Shown piece after piece: positions 31,224 to 39,302 of a stretch of DNA of 64,000 bases. A program made the translations under genes and the position numbers. The stretch spans positions 1 through 64,000 of the forward strand of contig DLCG01000020.1 of the NCBI GenBank assembly GCA_002480495.1, in the 5' to 3' direction. The stretch comes from Rhodobiaceae bacterium UBA7804. Its GTDB lineage: Bacteria; Pseudomonadota; Alphaproteobacteria; Parvibaculales; Parvibaculaceae. How positions within the stretch are numbered: the stretch's first letter is position 1; the number at the start of each line of letters is the position of its first letter. The notes under the pieces were generated by a model. It made no database searches. It saw nothing but the letters and a program-made list of their open reading frames with translations, and was not told where the DNA came from.

Positions 31224-33488
31224 ATGAGCAAAAAGCGCCGCCAGTTCACCGACGAGGAAGCGCTCCTCTTCCATTCCCAGGGAAAGCCCGGGAAGCTCGA
31301 AATCAACGCCACCAAGCCGATGGCGACGCAGCGCGACCTCTCGCTCGCCTATAGTCCCGGCGTCGCGGTGCCGGTGCGGGCGATCGCGGAGAACCCTGAC
31401 GCGGCCTATGACTATACGTCGAAGGGGAACCTCGTCGCCGTGATCTCCAACGGCACGGCGATCCTCGGGCTCGGCGATCTCGGCGCGCTGGCCTCGAAGC
31501 CGGTGATGGAAGGCAAGGCGGTTCTCTTCAAGCGTTTCGCGGATGTCGACTCGATCGACCTCGAGGTCGATACGAAGGATGTCGACGCCTTCATCAATTC
31601 GGTGCGCTATCTCGGGCCCTCCTTCGGCGGCATCAATCTGGAAGATATTTCCGCGCCGGACTGCTTCGTGATCGAGAGCCGGTTGCGCGAAGTGATGGAC
31701 ATTCCCGTCTTCCATGACGATCAGCACGGCACGGCGATCATCACCGCGGCGGGGCTCATCAACGCGCTCTATCTCACGAAGCGCGACATCAAGGACATCA
31801 AGGTCGTGGTGAACGGCGCGGGCTCGGCCGGCATCGCCTGCCTCGAACTCGTGAAGGCGATGGGCCTGCCGCATGACAATGCGATCCTCTGCGATACGAA
31901 GGGCGTCATATACAAGGGCCGCCAGGAAGGCATGAACCAGTGGAAGTCGGCCCATGCCGTGACCACGGATGCGCGCACGCTCGAAGAAGCGATGCAGGGC
32001 GCGGATGTCTTTCTCGGGCTTTCGGTGAAGGGTGCGATCACGCCGAAGATGGTCGCCTCCATGGCGGATCAGCCGATCATCTTCGCAATGGCCAATCCCG
32101 ATCCCGAGATCACGCCGGAGGAAGTGGCGCAGGTGCGCGACGACGCCATCATGGCGACGGGCCGCAGCGACTATCCGAACCAGGTGAACAACGTCCTCGG
32201 CTTCCCCTACATTTTCCGCGGCGCGCTCGACGTGCGCGCGAGCGCGATCAACGAGGAAATGAAGATCGCCTGCGCGCAAGCGCTGGCGAAGCTCGCGCGG
32301 GAAGACGTGCCGGACGAAGTGGCCGCCGCCTATCACGGCGAGCGCCCGCGCTTCGGCCCGCAATACATCATTCCCGTGCCTTTCGACCCGAGGCTCATCC
32401 GCGAAATTCCGCCCGCCGTGGCCAAGGCGGCGATGGATACGGGCGTCGCGCGCTCGCCCATCGTCGACATGGAAGCCTACAGGAACCGGCTGCAGGCGCG
32501 CCTCAACCCGACGGCCGGCACGCTGCAGGTCATCATGGACAAGGTGCGGCGCGACCCGAAACGCGTCGTCTTCGCCGAGGGCGAGGAGGAGCGCGTGATC
32601 CGCGCGGCGCTTTCCTTCCGCGACAGCGGGCTCGGCCATCCGATCCTTGTGGGCCGCGAGGAACAGATCCGCGAGACGCTGACGCAGATCGGCCTCGACC
32701 CAAACACCGACCTCGACATCCGCAATGCGCGCCTTTCCGAGAAGGTGACGGAATACACCGACTTCCTCTACGAGAAGCAGCAGCGCAACGGCTATCTCTA
32801 TCGCGACTGCCACCGCCTGGTGAGCAACGACCGCAATATCTTCTCCGCCGTGATGGTGGAGCGCGGCGATGCGGACGCCATGGTGACGGGCGTGACGCGC
32901 ACCTATTCCGTCGCGCTTGAGGAAGTGCGCCGCGTGATCGACGCGGTGGACGAGAAGCGGCCCATCGGCGTGACGCTCGTCGTCGCGGGCGGGCGCACGG
33001 TTCTCGTCGCGGATACGAATGTCCACGAAATGCCGACGCCGGAAGAGCTGGCCGATATCGCGATCCAGGCGGCGGAAGTCGCGCGGCGTCTCGGCTATGA
33101 GCCGCGCGTCGCGATGCTCGCCAATTCGAGCTTCGGTACGCATACGCATGAGCGGCCCTCGACGGTGCGCGATGCGGTGCGCATTCTCGACGAGCGGCAG
33201 GTCGACTTCGAATATGACGGCGAGATGGCCGCCGATGTCGCGCTCAATCGCGAGACGATGGCGCTCTATCCCTTCTGCCGCCTCACCGACACGGCGAATG
33301 TGCTGGTGATGCCCGCGATCCACGCCGCGTCGATCTCGACGAAGCTTCTTCGCGTGCTTGGCGGCTCGACGCTGATCGGGCCTCTGCTGGTCGGCCTCAA
33401 GAAGCCGGTGCAGATCGTGCCGATGACGGCGACGGTGTCGGACCTCGTCAACATGGCGGCGCTGGCGGCCTACAATCTCTATCGCTGA
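31224..33488 (+). CDS. maeB: NADP-dependent malic enzyme with phosphotransacetylase-like domain
   Basis: MaeB (754 aa) converts malate to pyruvate and CO2 with NADP+. The N-terminal malic domain (residues 1-160, SLAYSPGVAVPVRAIAENP, and FHDDQHGTAIITAAGLINAL) is followed by the NAD-binding domain (VVVNGAGSAGIACLELV). The C-terminal half (about 430-754, VFAEGEEERVIRAALSF ... DTANVLVMPAIHAASI) is the phosphotransacetylase-like domain that is regulatory in related enzymes. This two-part form is typical of proteobacterial MaeB. It is divergent from mutS with 230 nt between the starts and is followed by a REP-like fragment. Confidence 0.96.
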   Translation: MSKKRRQFTDEEALLFHSQGKPGKLEINATKPMATQRDLSLAYSPGVAVPVRAIAENPDAAYDYTSKGNLVAVISNGTAILGLGDLGALASKPVMEGKAVLFKRFADVDSIDLEVDTKDVDAFINSVRYLGPSFGGINLEDISAPDCFVIESRLREVMDIPVFHDDQHGTAIITAAGLINALYLTKRDIKDIKVVVNGAGSAGIACLELVKAMGLPHDNAILCDTKGVIYKGRQEGMNQWKSAHAVTTDARTLEEAMQGADVFLGLSVKGAITPKMVASMADQPIIFAMANPDPEITPEEVAQVRDDAIMATGRSDYPNQVNNVLGFPYIFRGALDVRASAINEEMKIACAQALAKLAREDVPDEVAAAYHGERPRFGPQYIIPVPFDPRLIREIPPAVAKAAMDTGVARSPIVDMEAYRNRLQARLNPTAGTLQVIMDKVRRDPKRVVFAEGEEERVIRAALSFRDSGLGHPILVGREEQIRETLTQIGLDPNTDLDIRNARLSEKVTEYTDFLYEKQQRNGYLYRDCHRLVSNDRNIFSAVMVERGDADAMVTGVTRTYSVALEEVRRVIDAVDEKRPIGVTLVVAGGRTVLVADTNVHEMPTPEELADIAIQAAEVARRLGYEPRVAMLANSSFGTHTHERPSTVRDAVRILDERQVDFEYDGEMAADVALNRETMALYPFCRLTDTANVLVMPAIHAASISTKLLRVLGGSTLIGPLLVGLKKPVQIVPMTATVSDLVNMAALAAYNLYR

Positions 33489-33501
33489 GGCTTCGTCTTC
33501 T

Positions 33502-33530
33502 CGTCATTGCGAGGAGCGATAGCGACGGAG
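33502..33530. repeat. Fragment of a dispersed REP-like repeat
   Basis: The 26-nt sequence that begins CGTCATTGCGAGGAGCGATA and continues AGCGACG matches, from memory, a dispersed intergenic repeat seen in many proteobacterial genomes (CGTCATTGCGAG...GCGACG). Its ends CGTC/GACG are complementary. It sits between the convergent maeB and acyltransferase genes. Confidence 0.5.
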
Positions 33531-33543
33531 GTGGTTTGGCCGC

Positions 33544-34557
33544 TCAACCCTTCTTGCCGGGCGTGTTGTATTTCGCGCCGAACTTCGAGAGATAGCGGTC
33601 GGAAATCTGCGCCACGGGGAAGAGGATCAGCACGTCGGTCGTGCCGAACTGGTGGTCGATCACCGCGCCCTCGCCGATATAGCAGCCCGCGCGGAGATAG
33701 CCCTTGATCATGGGCGGAAGCGCACGCAGCGCCTCGCGCGGATCGAGGTCTTCCTTCGCCATCCGGTTCATCTCGACATAGAGATCCGGCAGGGCGCGGA
33801 CCTTCCAGTCTTCCGGCGCGGCATGATGATGGTGGAGATAGGACAAGGGGGCGGCAAGAGCGGCCGGGTCCGTGCCTTCGAAACTCGCGCAGCCGAACAT
33901 CACGTCGAGATCGTGCGCGGTGACGTAATGCATGATGCCGTGCCAGAGAAGTTCCACCGTCGGCTTGGTGCGATAGGGCTTCAGCACGCAGGAGCGGCCG
34001 AGCTCCAGGAAGTTGAGATCGGAATGGCGCGCGAGGAGCGGGCCGATGTCGTATTCGTTGGCGGTGTAGAAGCCGCCGTTCTTCTCGGCCACTTCCTGAC
34101 GCAGGAGGCGGTAGCAGCCGACCACGGCTTCGGGCGGCAGGTCGCCGCCATCCGCCTCGCCATCGGGCGCGAGCGAGTGATCGAGCACCAGGAGATGGTC
34201 GCAGATCTCGTCGAAGCGGTCGGCATCGCGCTTCGAGGCGCGCGTCGCCTCGTCGGGCGTCGCCGACATTTCCTCATAGAAAACGCGGTAGCGAACGGCC
34301 TGCGCCGCATCGATCTCGCGGGCGGAGCGCGCAAGACGCACTTCGAGCGCGCCCTTGCGGCCATAGCTCACGGGAAGCGCCGCCGTGCCGGCGAAACCCG
34401 CCTGCAGGTCCGTTTCTCTCGATGTCATTATTCCGGAACCCGAACCCATTTCCGCACTCACCCCGGACTGCCACGATTGCGGCAACCCGGCGGGCGCCAC
34501 AAGACTTCCCCCAGCCCTCAAGCCTTCTTCCGGCCTCAGAAAACGCCGAACGGCCAT
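33544..34557 (-). CDS. OlsB-like GNAT family N-acyltransferase
   Basis: A 337-residue protein. The core matches the acyl-ACP-dependent N-acyltransferase (OlsB/hemolysin-like) pattern: LEVRLARSAREIDAAQAVRYRVFYEEM, then FDEICDHLLVLDH, VVGCYRLLRQEVAE, FLELGRSCVLKPYRTKPTVELLWHGI and MIKGYLRAGCYIGEGAVIDHQFGTTDVLI. OlsB makes lyso-ornithine lipid; no olsA gene is adjacent, although a PlsC homologue lies at 12695. I chose the ATG at 34557 because GAAAGGATAGG lies upstream; starting at 34428 would give a shorter protein of usual OlsB size. Exact substrate is uncertain. Confidence 0.8.
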   Translation of the reverse strand: MAVRRFLRPEEGLRAGGSLVAPAGLPQSWQSGVSAEMGSGSGIMTSRETDLQAGFAGTAALPVSYGRKGALEVRLARSAREIDAAQAVRYRVFYEEMSATPDEATRASKRDADRFDEICDHLLVLDHSLAPDGEADGGDLPPEAVVGCYRLLRQEVAEKNGGFYTANEYDIGPLLARHSDLNFLELGRSCVLKPYRTKPTVELLWHGIMHYVTAHDLDVMFGCASFEGTDPAALAAPLSYLHHHHAAPEDWKVRALPDLYVEMNRMAKEDLDPREALRALPPMIKGYLRAGCYIGEGAVIDHQFGTTDVLILFPVAQISDRYLSKFGAKYNTPGKKG

Positions 34558-34713
34558 TTTGCCTATCCTTTCACTATCGCCGCCCAATGCCAAGGAAAGC
34601 AGGCCGGCGAAAACGGGTCCGCCTTGTTGTGGCAGGCGGATGCGACAAAGGCGCGACAGTGAAATGACAAGGCTAAGGCCTTGGAGGTACTTGTATATTC
34701 CGGGCGGAGCGCG

Positions 34714-36174
34714 TCAAGCGGCTTCGTGGACGGGGTGATTCGGCTGTTTTTCCGCCGGACCGGGGCGGACCTTCATGACCAGCAGGATGAGGAGAATGGC
34801 GGGCACGCCCATCAGCGCCGTCGAGACGAAGAAGGGAACATAACCCGCGGTTTGCGCCGTGAGATGGGGGGCCGCCGCAGCGATGGGGCCGACAAGAGAG
34901 GGCGAGGCGGAGAATCCATCCACCATGACGCCCGAGAGACCGCCCAGGAGCTTGCCCGGCAGGGCGAAAGCCGAGCTGAAGAGCGCATATTGCGTGGCCG
35001 CGAATTCGTGGTTCACGAGGCTCGACATATAGGCGATCAGGCAGGTGCCCGCGAAGCCGCCGGAGAAATTCTCGATCGATATGGTGACGGCGAGGGCCAC
35101 CGGGTCCGCGCCCTGAAAGGCGAGCCAGACGAAGATGAGGTTCGTGCCCGTGGCCGCGATGGCGCCGAGAAGGAGCGAGGGGAGGACGCCGATCCGCGCC
35201 GTCACGATGCCGCCGATGAGGGCGCCGCCAATGGTCATCCAGATGCCGTAGAGCTTGACCACCGTGGCGATGGTCGAGAGCTCGAAGCCGAGGTCGATAT
35301 AGAGCGGGTTCGCCATGACGCCCATGACGAAATCGGGCACGCGGTAAAGCCCGATCAGGGCGAGAAGGACGAGCGCCCACCAGCCATAGCGCTGGAAGAA
35401 ATCGACGAAGGGGGCGACGACGGCGCGGTAGAGGAAGGTGACGATGCGCTGCGCGCGGCCCTCGATGCGATGGCGGCGGGCGAAATTTTCGAGCGCTTCC
35501 TCGCCGATGGCGGGGGCTTCCGCCTCCGCGACGCGAGGCGCGAAGAGCGCGGCGGCGATGCCCACACCCATGAGAACCGCCATGGCGAGATAAGCCGAAT
35601 GCCAAGAGACGCCCTCGGCAATGTAGAGCGCGCCCGCGCCAGACGCGATGAGGGCGATGCGGTAGCCGAGCTGGTAGACGGCGGCCATGGCGCCCTGCTT
35701 CTCATCGGAGGCGGCCTCGATGCGCCAGGCATCGATCGAGATGTCCTGCGTGGCGGAGGCGAAGGCGAGGACGAGCGCGAAAAGGACCACGGGGGTGAGC
35801 GAGGTTGCGGGGTCGGACGAGGCAAGGCCGACGAGAGCGCCGGCGGCGACGAGCTGCGCGAGCAGCATCCAGGCGCGGCGCTTGCCGAGCAGGCGGTTCA
35901 GCACCGGCAGGTGCAGATGGTCGATCACCGGGGCCCAGAGAAACTTGATCGTGTAGGCGAGGCCGACATAGCTCATCAGGCCGATATCGGTGCGGGAGAT
36001 GCCCGCCTCGCGGAGCCAGGCCGAAAGCGTCGAGAAGACGAGGAGGAAGGGCAGGCCCGACGAGAAGCCGAGCAGCAGCATGATGATGGTGCGGTATTCG
36101 AGATAGACCGCGAGGCTCGACGCCCAGCCGCGGGCGCGCTCGATTGCCGGCATTTCCAGCTTCTCCCCTGACAC
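34714..36174 (-). CDS. AmpG-like MFS transporter
   Basis: A 486-residue major facilitator protein with about 12 or more hydrophobic helices. The N-terminal LLGFSSGLPFLLVFSTLSAWLREAGIS and SYVGLAYTIKFLWAPVIDHL, and ATQDISIDAWRIEA, are features of the AmpG group, which imports anhydro-muropeptides for peptidoglycan recycling. The substrate is inferred only from these motifs. It lies on the minus strand 38 nt downstream of the histidine kinase start region; no other recycling gene is next to it. Confidence 0.85.
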   Translation of the reverse strand: MSGEKLEMPAIERARGWASSLAVYLEYRTIIMLLLGFSSGLPFLLVFSTLSAWLREAGISRTDIGLMSYVGLAYTIKFLWAPVIDHLHLPVLNRLLGKRRAWMLLAQLVAAGALVGLASSDPATSLTPVVLFALVLAFASATQDISIDAWRIEAASDEKQGAMAAVYQLGYRIALIASGAGALYIAEGVSWHSAYLAMAVLMGVGIAAALFAPRVAEAEAPAIGEEALENFARRHRIEGRAQRIVTFLYRAVVAPFVDFFQRYGWWALVLLALIGLYRVPDFVMGVMANPLYIDLGFELSTIATVVKLYGIWMTIGGALIGGIVTARIGVLPSLLLGAIAATGTNLIFVWLAFQGADPVALAVTISIENFSGGFAGTCLIAYMSSLVNHEFAATQYALFSSAFALPGKLLGGLSGVMVDGFSASPSLVGPIAAAAPHLTAQTAGYVPFFVSTALMGVPAILLILLVMKVRPGPAEKQPNHPVHEAA

Positions 36175-36212
36175 CGGCGACCCCCGCCGGACCCTGAATG
36201 GTCCCGGGGAGT

Positions 36213-38438
36213 TTAGGCGCGATTCGTCTTTTCGCCAGCCCGCCCTTCCGGCGAGCGGTGCGGGGAGCGGCGGCCGACCCAGCGCGAGAGGGTTTCGGCG
36301 AGCGCCTCGGCGGAGACGGGCTTCGACAGATAATCGTCCATGCCGGCATCGAGGCAGGCCTGACGGTCATCCGCCATCGCATTGGCGGTGAGCGCAATCA
36401 CCGGGAGATGCGCATGGGAGGTGGCGAGCGCGCGGATGCGGGCGGTGGCCTCGAAACCGTCCATGCCCGGCATGTGAAGATCCATCAGCACGAGATCGAC
36501 CTCTTCGGAATGATCGGCCTCGAGATGGGCGACGGCCTCGCCGCCATTGCGCGCAAGACGGACCTCATGGCCCGTATGTTCGAGAAGCGTGCGCGTGAGC
36601 AGCGCGTTGATCTCGTTATCCTCCGCAACAAGAATGCGCAGGCGGCCAAGCGCGGCGGCATCGGCGGAAGGCGGCGCGGGCGCTTCTTCCTCTTCCTCCA
36701 TGATGGCGTCGTCATAGTCATGCGTCCGCGGCGCGCCCGCATCCGGCATCCAGCCGCGCACGCGCAGCGCGGTGAGGCGCGCGACGAGCGAGGCCGCGCG
36801 AACGGGACGCACGAGATAGCCGTCGAAAGGCGCGCCATCGCCCTTCGTCAATTCGTCGAGGCGGGCGCGGTCCTGCGGGCGGAGCAGCATCAGCGTGCCG
36901 GTGGACGGCGAAAGACGGCGAACCTCGGCGGCAAGCGAAACGCCGTCGCAGCCGACGCCGTCGAGCGGGCAGATGAAGACATCGAAAGCGGAAGCGGCGA
37001 GCGCGCGCGACATGGCTTCGCGCGTGGGGACGAGCTGCGTTTCGGCGCCAGCGGCGGAAGCGGCGCGCGCCAGCGCCGCGCCGACGAGCGGACGGTCGTC
37101 GAGGATCAGGACGGAGAGGCCCGAGAGCGGCGAAGGCGGCGGTGCATCCGTTTCGCCGAAGGCGAGGCGAAGCGGCAGCGCCACGCGGAAGACGGAGCCC
37201 CTGCCCTCCTCGCTTTCGACCGAGATGCTGCCGCCCATGGCCGTGACGAGGCGCTTCGTGATCGCGAGGCCGAGGCCCGTGCCCTCGAAGCGGCGCGCAT
37301 GGGACTGATCGGCCTGCGCGAATTCGTCGAAGATATGCTCGCGGGCATGTTCGTCCATGCCGATTCCGGTATCCTCGACTTCGAGCAGCAGTTCGACGCG
37401 GCCGCCCTCGCGCCGGTCCTTGCGCGTGAGGCGGAGCGCGACGCCACCTTCCACCGTGAACTTGATCGCGTTGCCCGCGAGGTTCAGCAGGATCTGGCGG
37501 ATGCGGGCCTCGTCGCCGAGAAGAAGACGCGGCACGGAGGGCGAGATTTCGGTGACGATGTCGAGATGCTTGTCGAAGGCGCGGGGCGCGAGAAGCTCGG
37601 CGACGCTTTCGAGCACGGCGCGCGGATCGAAGGAGGTTTCATCCAGCGTGATCTTGCCCGCCTCGATCTTCGAATAATCGAGAATGTCGTTGATGATGTT
37701 GAGCAATGCTTCGCCGGAGGCGCGCACGGCCTCCGCATAGGAGCGCTGCGCGGGATCGAGACGCGTGTCGAGAAGGAGCTTCGTCATGCCGATGACGCCA
37801 TTCATCGGTGTACGGATTTCATGGCTCATGGTGGCAAGAAAGAGCGACTTGGCGCGGTTCGCATCCTTCGCCTGGGCGAGCGCTTCGGCGAGACGCTCCT
37901 CGGCTTCCTTGCGGTCTGTCACGTCGCGGGCGACGGCCTGTATTTCGATGAGCTTGCCGTCCTCGTCGCGGATCGCGAATTCCTCCCAGGCGAACCAGCG
38001 GGGGCCGCGCGTGGTGAGCGCTCGTTCGTCATAGCGGACACGGTAGGGCGGCGTCGCAAGACCCGCGAAGCTTGCCAGCATGCGCGGACGCTGGCCTTCG
38101 GGAAGTTCGGGCAGGAAGGGATTGCCGATGACGTCCGTCCGCGCGAGGCCGAAAGTGTCGCAGAAGACGTCGTTCACATAGGTGAGGCGGCCGGCGAGAT
38201 CCTTGCGCAAGATGATGTCGCCCTGGGCGCGGACGAGATCGCGGTAGCGCTCCTCGCGCTCGGCGATCGCCCATTTCTCGTCGCGCAGCGTTTCGAGGCG
38301 CGCCTGCAGGACTTCGATCTCGTCGCGAAGGGCGCAGGCGCGCGCGGCGGCGCGGCGCCAGGCTTCGAGCCCGAGAAGGAGCACGGCAGCAAGGCCCATC
38401 AGGAGAAGGGGCGTTTCTCCAACGGAGAAAAGGGACAT
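36213..38438 (-). CDS. Hybrid sensor histidine kinase with pseudo-receiver and receiver domains
   Basis: A 741-residue membrane kinase. One helix (residues 8-25) is followed by a short coiled coil, a PAS domain (about 62-175), a HisKA domain with phosphoacceptor His206 in MSHEIRTPMNG, and an HATPase domain (N323 in NAIKFT, DTGIGMD at 356, GTGLGL at 387). Two receiver-like domains follow. The first (441-558) is degenerate: Pro491 replaces the acceptor Asp and Arg544 the conserved Lys. The second (600-720) is intact, with Asp653 in LMDLHMPGMDG and Lys706. No periplasmic sensor domain exists, so the PAS domain probably senses the signal. No cognate regulator is adjacent. Confidence 0.92.
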   Translation of the reverse strand: MSLFSVGETPLLLMGLAAVLLLGLEAWRRAAARACALRDEIEVLQARLETLRDEKWAIAEREERYRDLVRAQGDIILRKDLAGRLTYVNDVFCDTFGLARTDVIGNPFLPELPEGQRPRMLASFAGLATPPYRVRYDERALTTRGPRWFAWEEFAIRDEDGKLIEIQAVARDVTDRKEAEERLAEALAQAKDANRAKSLFLATMSHEIRTPMNGVIGMTKLLLDTRLDPAQRSYAEAVRASGEALLNIINDILDYSKIEAGKITLDETSFDPRAVLESVAELLAPRAFDKHLDIVTEISPSVPRLLLGDEARIRQILLNLAGNAIKFTVEGGVALRLTRKDRREGGRVELLLEVEDTGIGMDEHAREHIFDEFAQADQSHARRFEGTGLGLAITKRLVTAMGGSISVESEEGRGSVFRVALPLRLAFGETDAPPPSPLSGLSVLILDDRPLVGAALARAASAAGAETQLVPTREAMSRALAASAFDVFICPLDGVGCDGVSLAAEVRRLSPSTGTLMLLRPQDRARLDELTKGDGAPFDGYLVRPVRAASLVARLTALRVRGWMPDAGAPRTHDYDDAIMEEEEEAPAPPSADAAALGRLRILVAEDNEINALLTRTLLEHTGHEVRLARNGGEAVAHLEADHSEEVDLVLMDLHMPGMDGFEATARIRALATSHAHLPVIALTANAMADDRQACLDAGMDDYLSKPVSAEALAETLSRWVGRRSPHRSPEGRAGEKTNRA

Positions 38439-38573
38439 GAAGGGCGGTTCCCGGTGCGCGAAGTAGCGGAATTGCCCGTTAATCTGCCCTTGCTGTGGTT
38501 TCCAAAGGGTTAGGGGGAAAGGTTAACGCCTGCGTGGGGCGGTGCTTTTCGCTCCAGAATGAAGTAGTGTATT

Positions 38574-38616
38574 TTAGGCTGTGTTACTGAAATTTCATTT
38601 CAGTAACACAGCCTAA
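38574..38616. repeat. 19-bp perfect inverted repeat
   Basis: TTAGGCTGTGTTACTGAAA (38574-38592) and TTTCAGTAACACAGCCTAA (38598-38616) are perfect complements around the loop TTTCA. It marks the upstream edge of an AT-richer segment and lies 136 nt before the histidine kinase start (minus strand) and before a plus-strand promoter. It could be a bidirectional terminator, a protein-binding site or an element end. Confidence 0.9.
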
Positions 38617-38622
38617 CGGATT

Positions 38623-38652
38623 TTGCAACTATCGAATCTGTTGTTTTATAAC
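38623..38652 (+). promoter_or_regulatory. Sigma-70-like promoter of the small ORF and tRNA-like gene
   Basis: TTGCAA (38623-38628) and TATAAC (38647-38652) are separated by 18 nt in an AT-rich stretch that follows the inverted repeat. It points toward the small ORF at 38733 and the tRNA-like gene; a plus-strand terminator at 39257-39293 would end the unit. Confidence 0.5.
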
Positions 38653-38732
38653 GATAATTTTCTGCGGGGGTCAGAACTTTCCGCGCGTTATTTCTATAGA
38701 CGTTTCAAAAACCATATGGCACCTTGCACTAC

Positions 38733-39122
38733 ATGTCGAACCCGAATCGCAAAGAAGAACTGGTGCGGCGGCGTGTTTTTATCCGCGGCCTCTTGGATAG
38801 CCTCAGTGCTGAGATGCGAGCGATCGACGAAGAGCTGCGGGGAATGAACGCGCCCCGAAAGCTTCGATTAGATCAAAAGTTTTATAAAGAGGTGCTGACA
38901 CCCCTTTTAGCCGACAAGCCCGCGGGCATGACCACCGGAGAGATTTTGAAGGCGCTCAAAGAGAGCAACGTCACAGTCGGCGACAATCAGCTGCGGGTAT
39001 TTCTTTCCCGTGCGGCTGGGGAAAAAGGGTGGTTGGAGCGTGTGGAACGCGCCAGCGGCCCTAGCAAGTGGAAGTTGGCTGCAAAGGCCCGCGTTTGGGG
39101 CTTGAGGCCAGAAGAAAACTGA
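38733..39122 (+). CDS. Small winged-helix-like protein linked to a tRNA-like gene
   Basis: A 129-residue protein (alternative start TTG at 38724) that I do not recognise. The N-terminus is a charged, probably coiled helix (RKEELVRRRVFIRGLLDSL SAEMRAIDEELRGM, split here for length). The second half (MTTGEILKALKESNVTVGDN, QLRVFLSRAAGEKGWLERV, GPSKWKLA) looks like a winged-helix DNA-binding domain of the kind that reads phase-variable or regulatory sites. No clear Shine-Dalgarno precedes the ATG. Its stop is 7 nt before the acceptor stem of the tRNA-like gene, so the two are probably co-transcribed. GC is lower than in neighbours, which suggests acquisition. Confidence 0.65.
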   Translation: MSNPNRKEELVRRRVFIRGLLDSLSAEMRAIDEELRGMNAPRKLRLDQKFYKEVLTPLLADKPAGMTTGEILKALKESNVTVGDNQLRVFLSRAAGEKGWLERVERASGPSKWKLAAKARVWGLRPEEN

Positions 39123-39129
39123 ATCCGGC

Positions 39130-39137
39130 CGTCCCGT
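39130..39137 (+). other. 5' acceptor strand of the tRNA-like gene
   Basis: The 7-nt acceptor strand CGTCCCG (39130-39136) precedes the invariant T8-A9. It pairs with CGGGCCG (39230-39236) except for one T-C mismatch at the third position. This short entry only marks the exact 5' end used for the tRNA-like gene below. Confidence 0.5.
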
Positions 39138-39237
39138 AGCTCAACCGGATAGAGCGCCCAACGGCGTCTAGTATTAGAAAGGCTCGACACCTTCTAATAC
39201 CGCTAGGGAGATCTAGGTTCAACTCCTAGCGGGCCGC
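39130..39237 (+). tRNA. tRNA-like gene with a long hairpin in place of the anticodon arm
   Basis: The acceptor stem has 6 of 7 pairs. T8-A9 and a canonical D arm follow (GCTC-AACCGGATA-GAGC, 39139-39155, with A14, G18G19 and A21). The T arm is perfect (CTAGG-TTCAACT-CCTAG, 39213-39229). Between them, instead of a 17-nt anticodon arm, lie about 52 nt: CCCAA ... TAGGG as a base, GCG/CGC, then GTATTAGAAAGG/CCTTCTAATAC (39171-39200, one bulged A) closed by the 7-nt loop CTCGACA. Read as an anticodon loop it would give CGA, but position 37 is C. The D arm resembles tRNA-Arg. No CCA is encoded. It may be an interrupted tRNA, a decoy or a regulatory tRNA-like RNA. Confidence 0.6.
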
Positions 39238-39256
39238 GTTCCGGGTCAGTGACGAC

Positions 39257-39293
39257 CCCCCGTTCTCTCCTTGAGGACGGGGGATTTGTTTTT
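39257..39293 (+). terminator. Rho-independent terminator after the tRNA-like gene
   Basis: CCCCCGT (39257-39263) and ACGGGGG (39277-39283) form a stem, with an inner CTC/GAG pair, followed on the plus strand by ATTTGTTTTT. It is directional for the plus strand and lies 20 nt after the tRNA-like gene, which supports that gene being transcribed. Confidence 0.8.
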
Positions 39294-39302
39294 CTGGGAT
39301 CT

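Noticed and set aside
31122..33323. A very long open frame (733 codons) on the minus strand opposite maeB
   Set aside because: It is the antisense shadow of a clear malic enzyme gene in high-GC DNA, has Arg/His-rich composition and no recognisable domain.
36198..38513. A long plus-strand open frame opposite the hybrid histidine kinase
   Set aside because: Antisense shadow; composition is dominated by Arg, Glu and Ala and no family is recognisable.
39157..39208. A group I intron in the tRNA-like gene
   Set aside because: The insertion is only about 35 nt longer than a normal arm, far too short for a group I intron, and no P7/P3 core can be formed.
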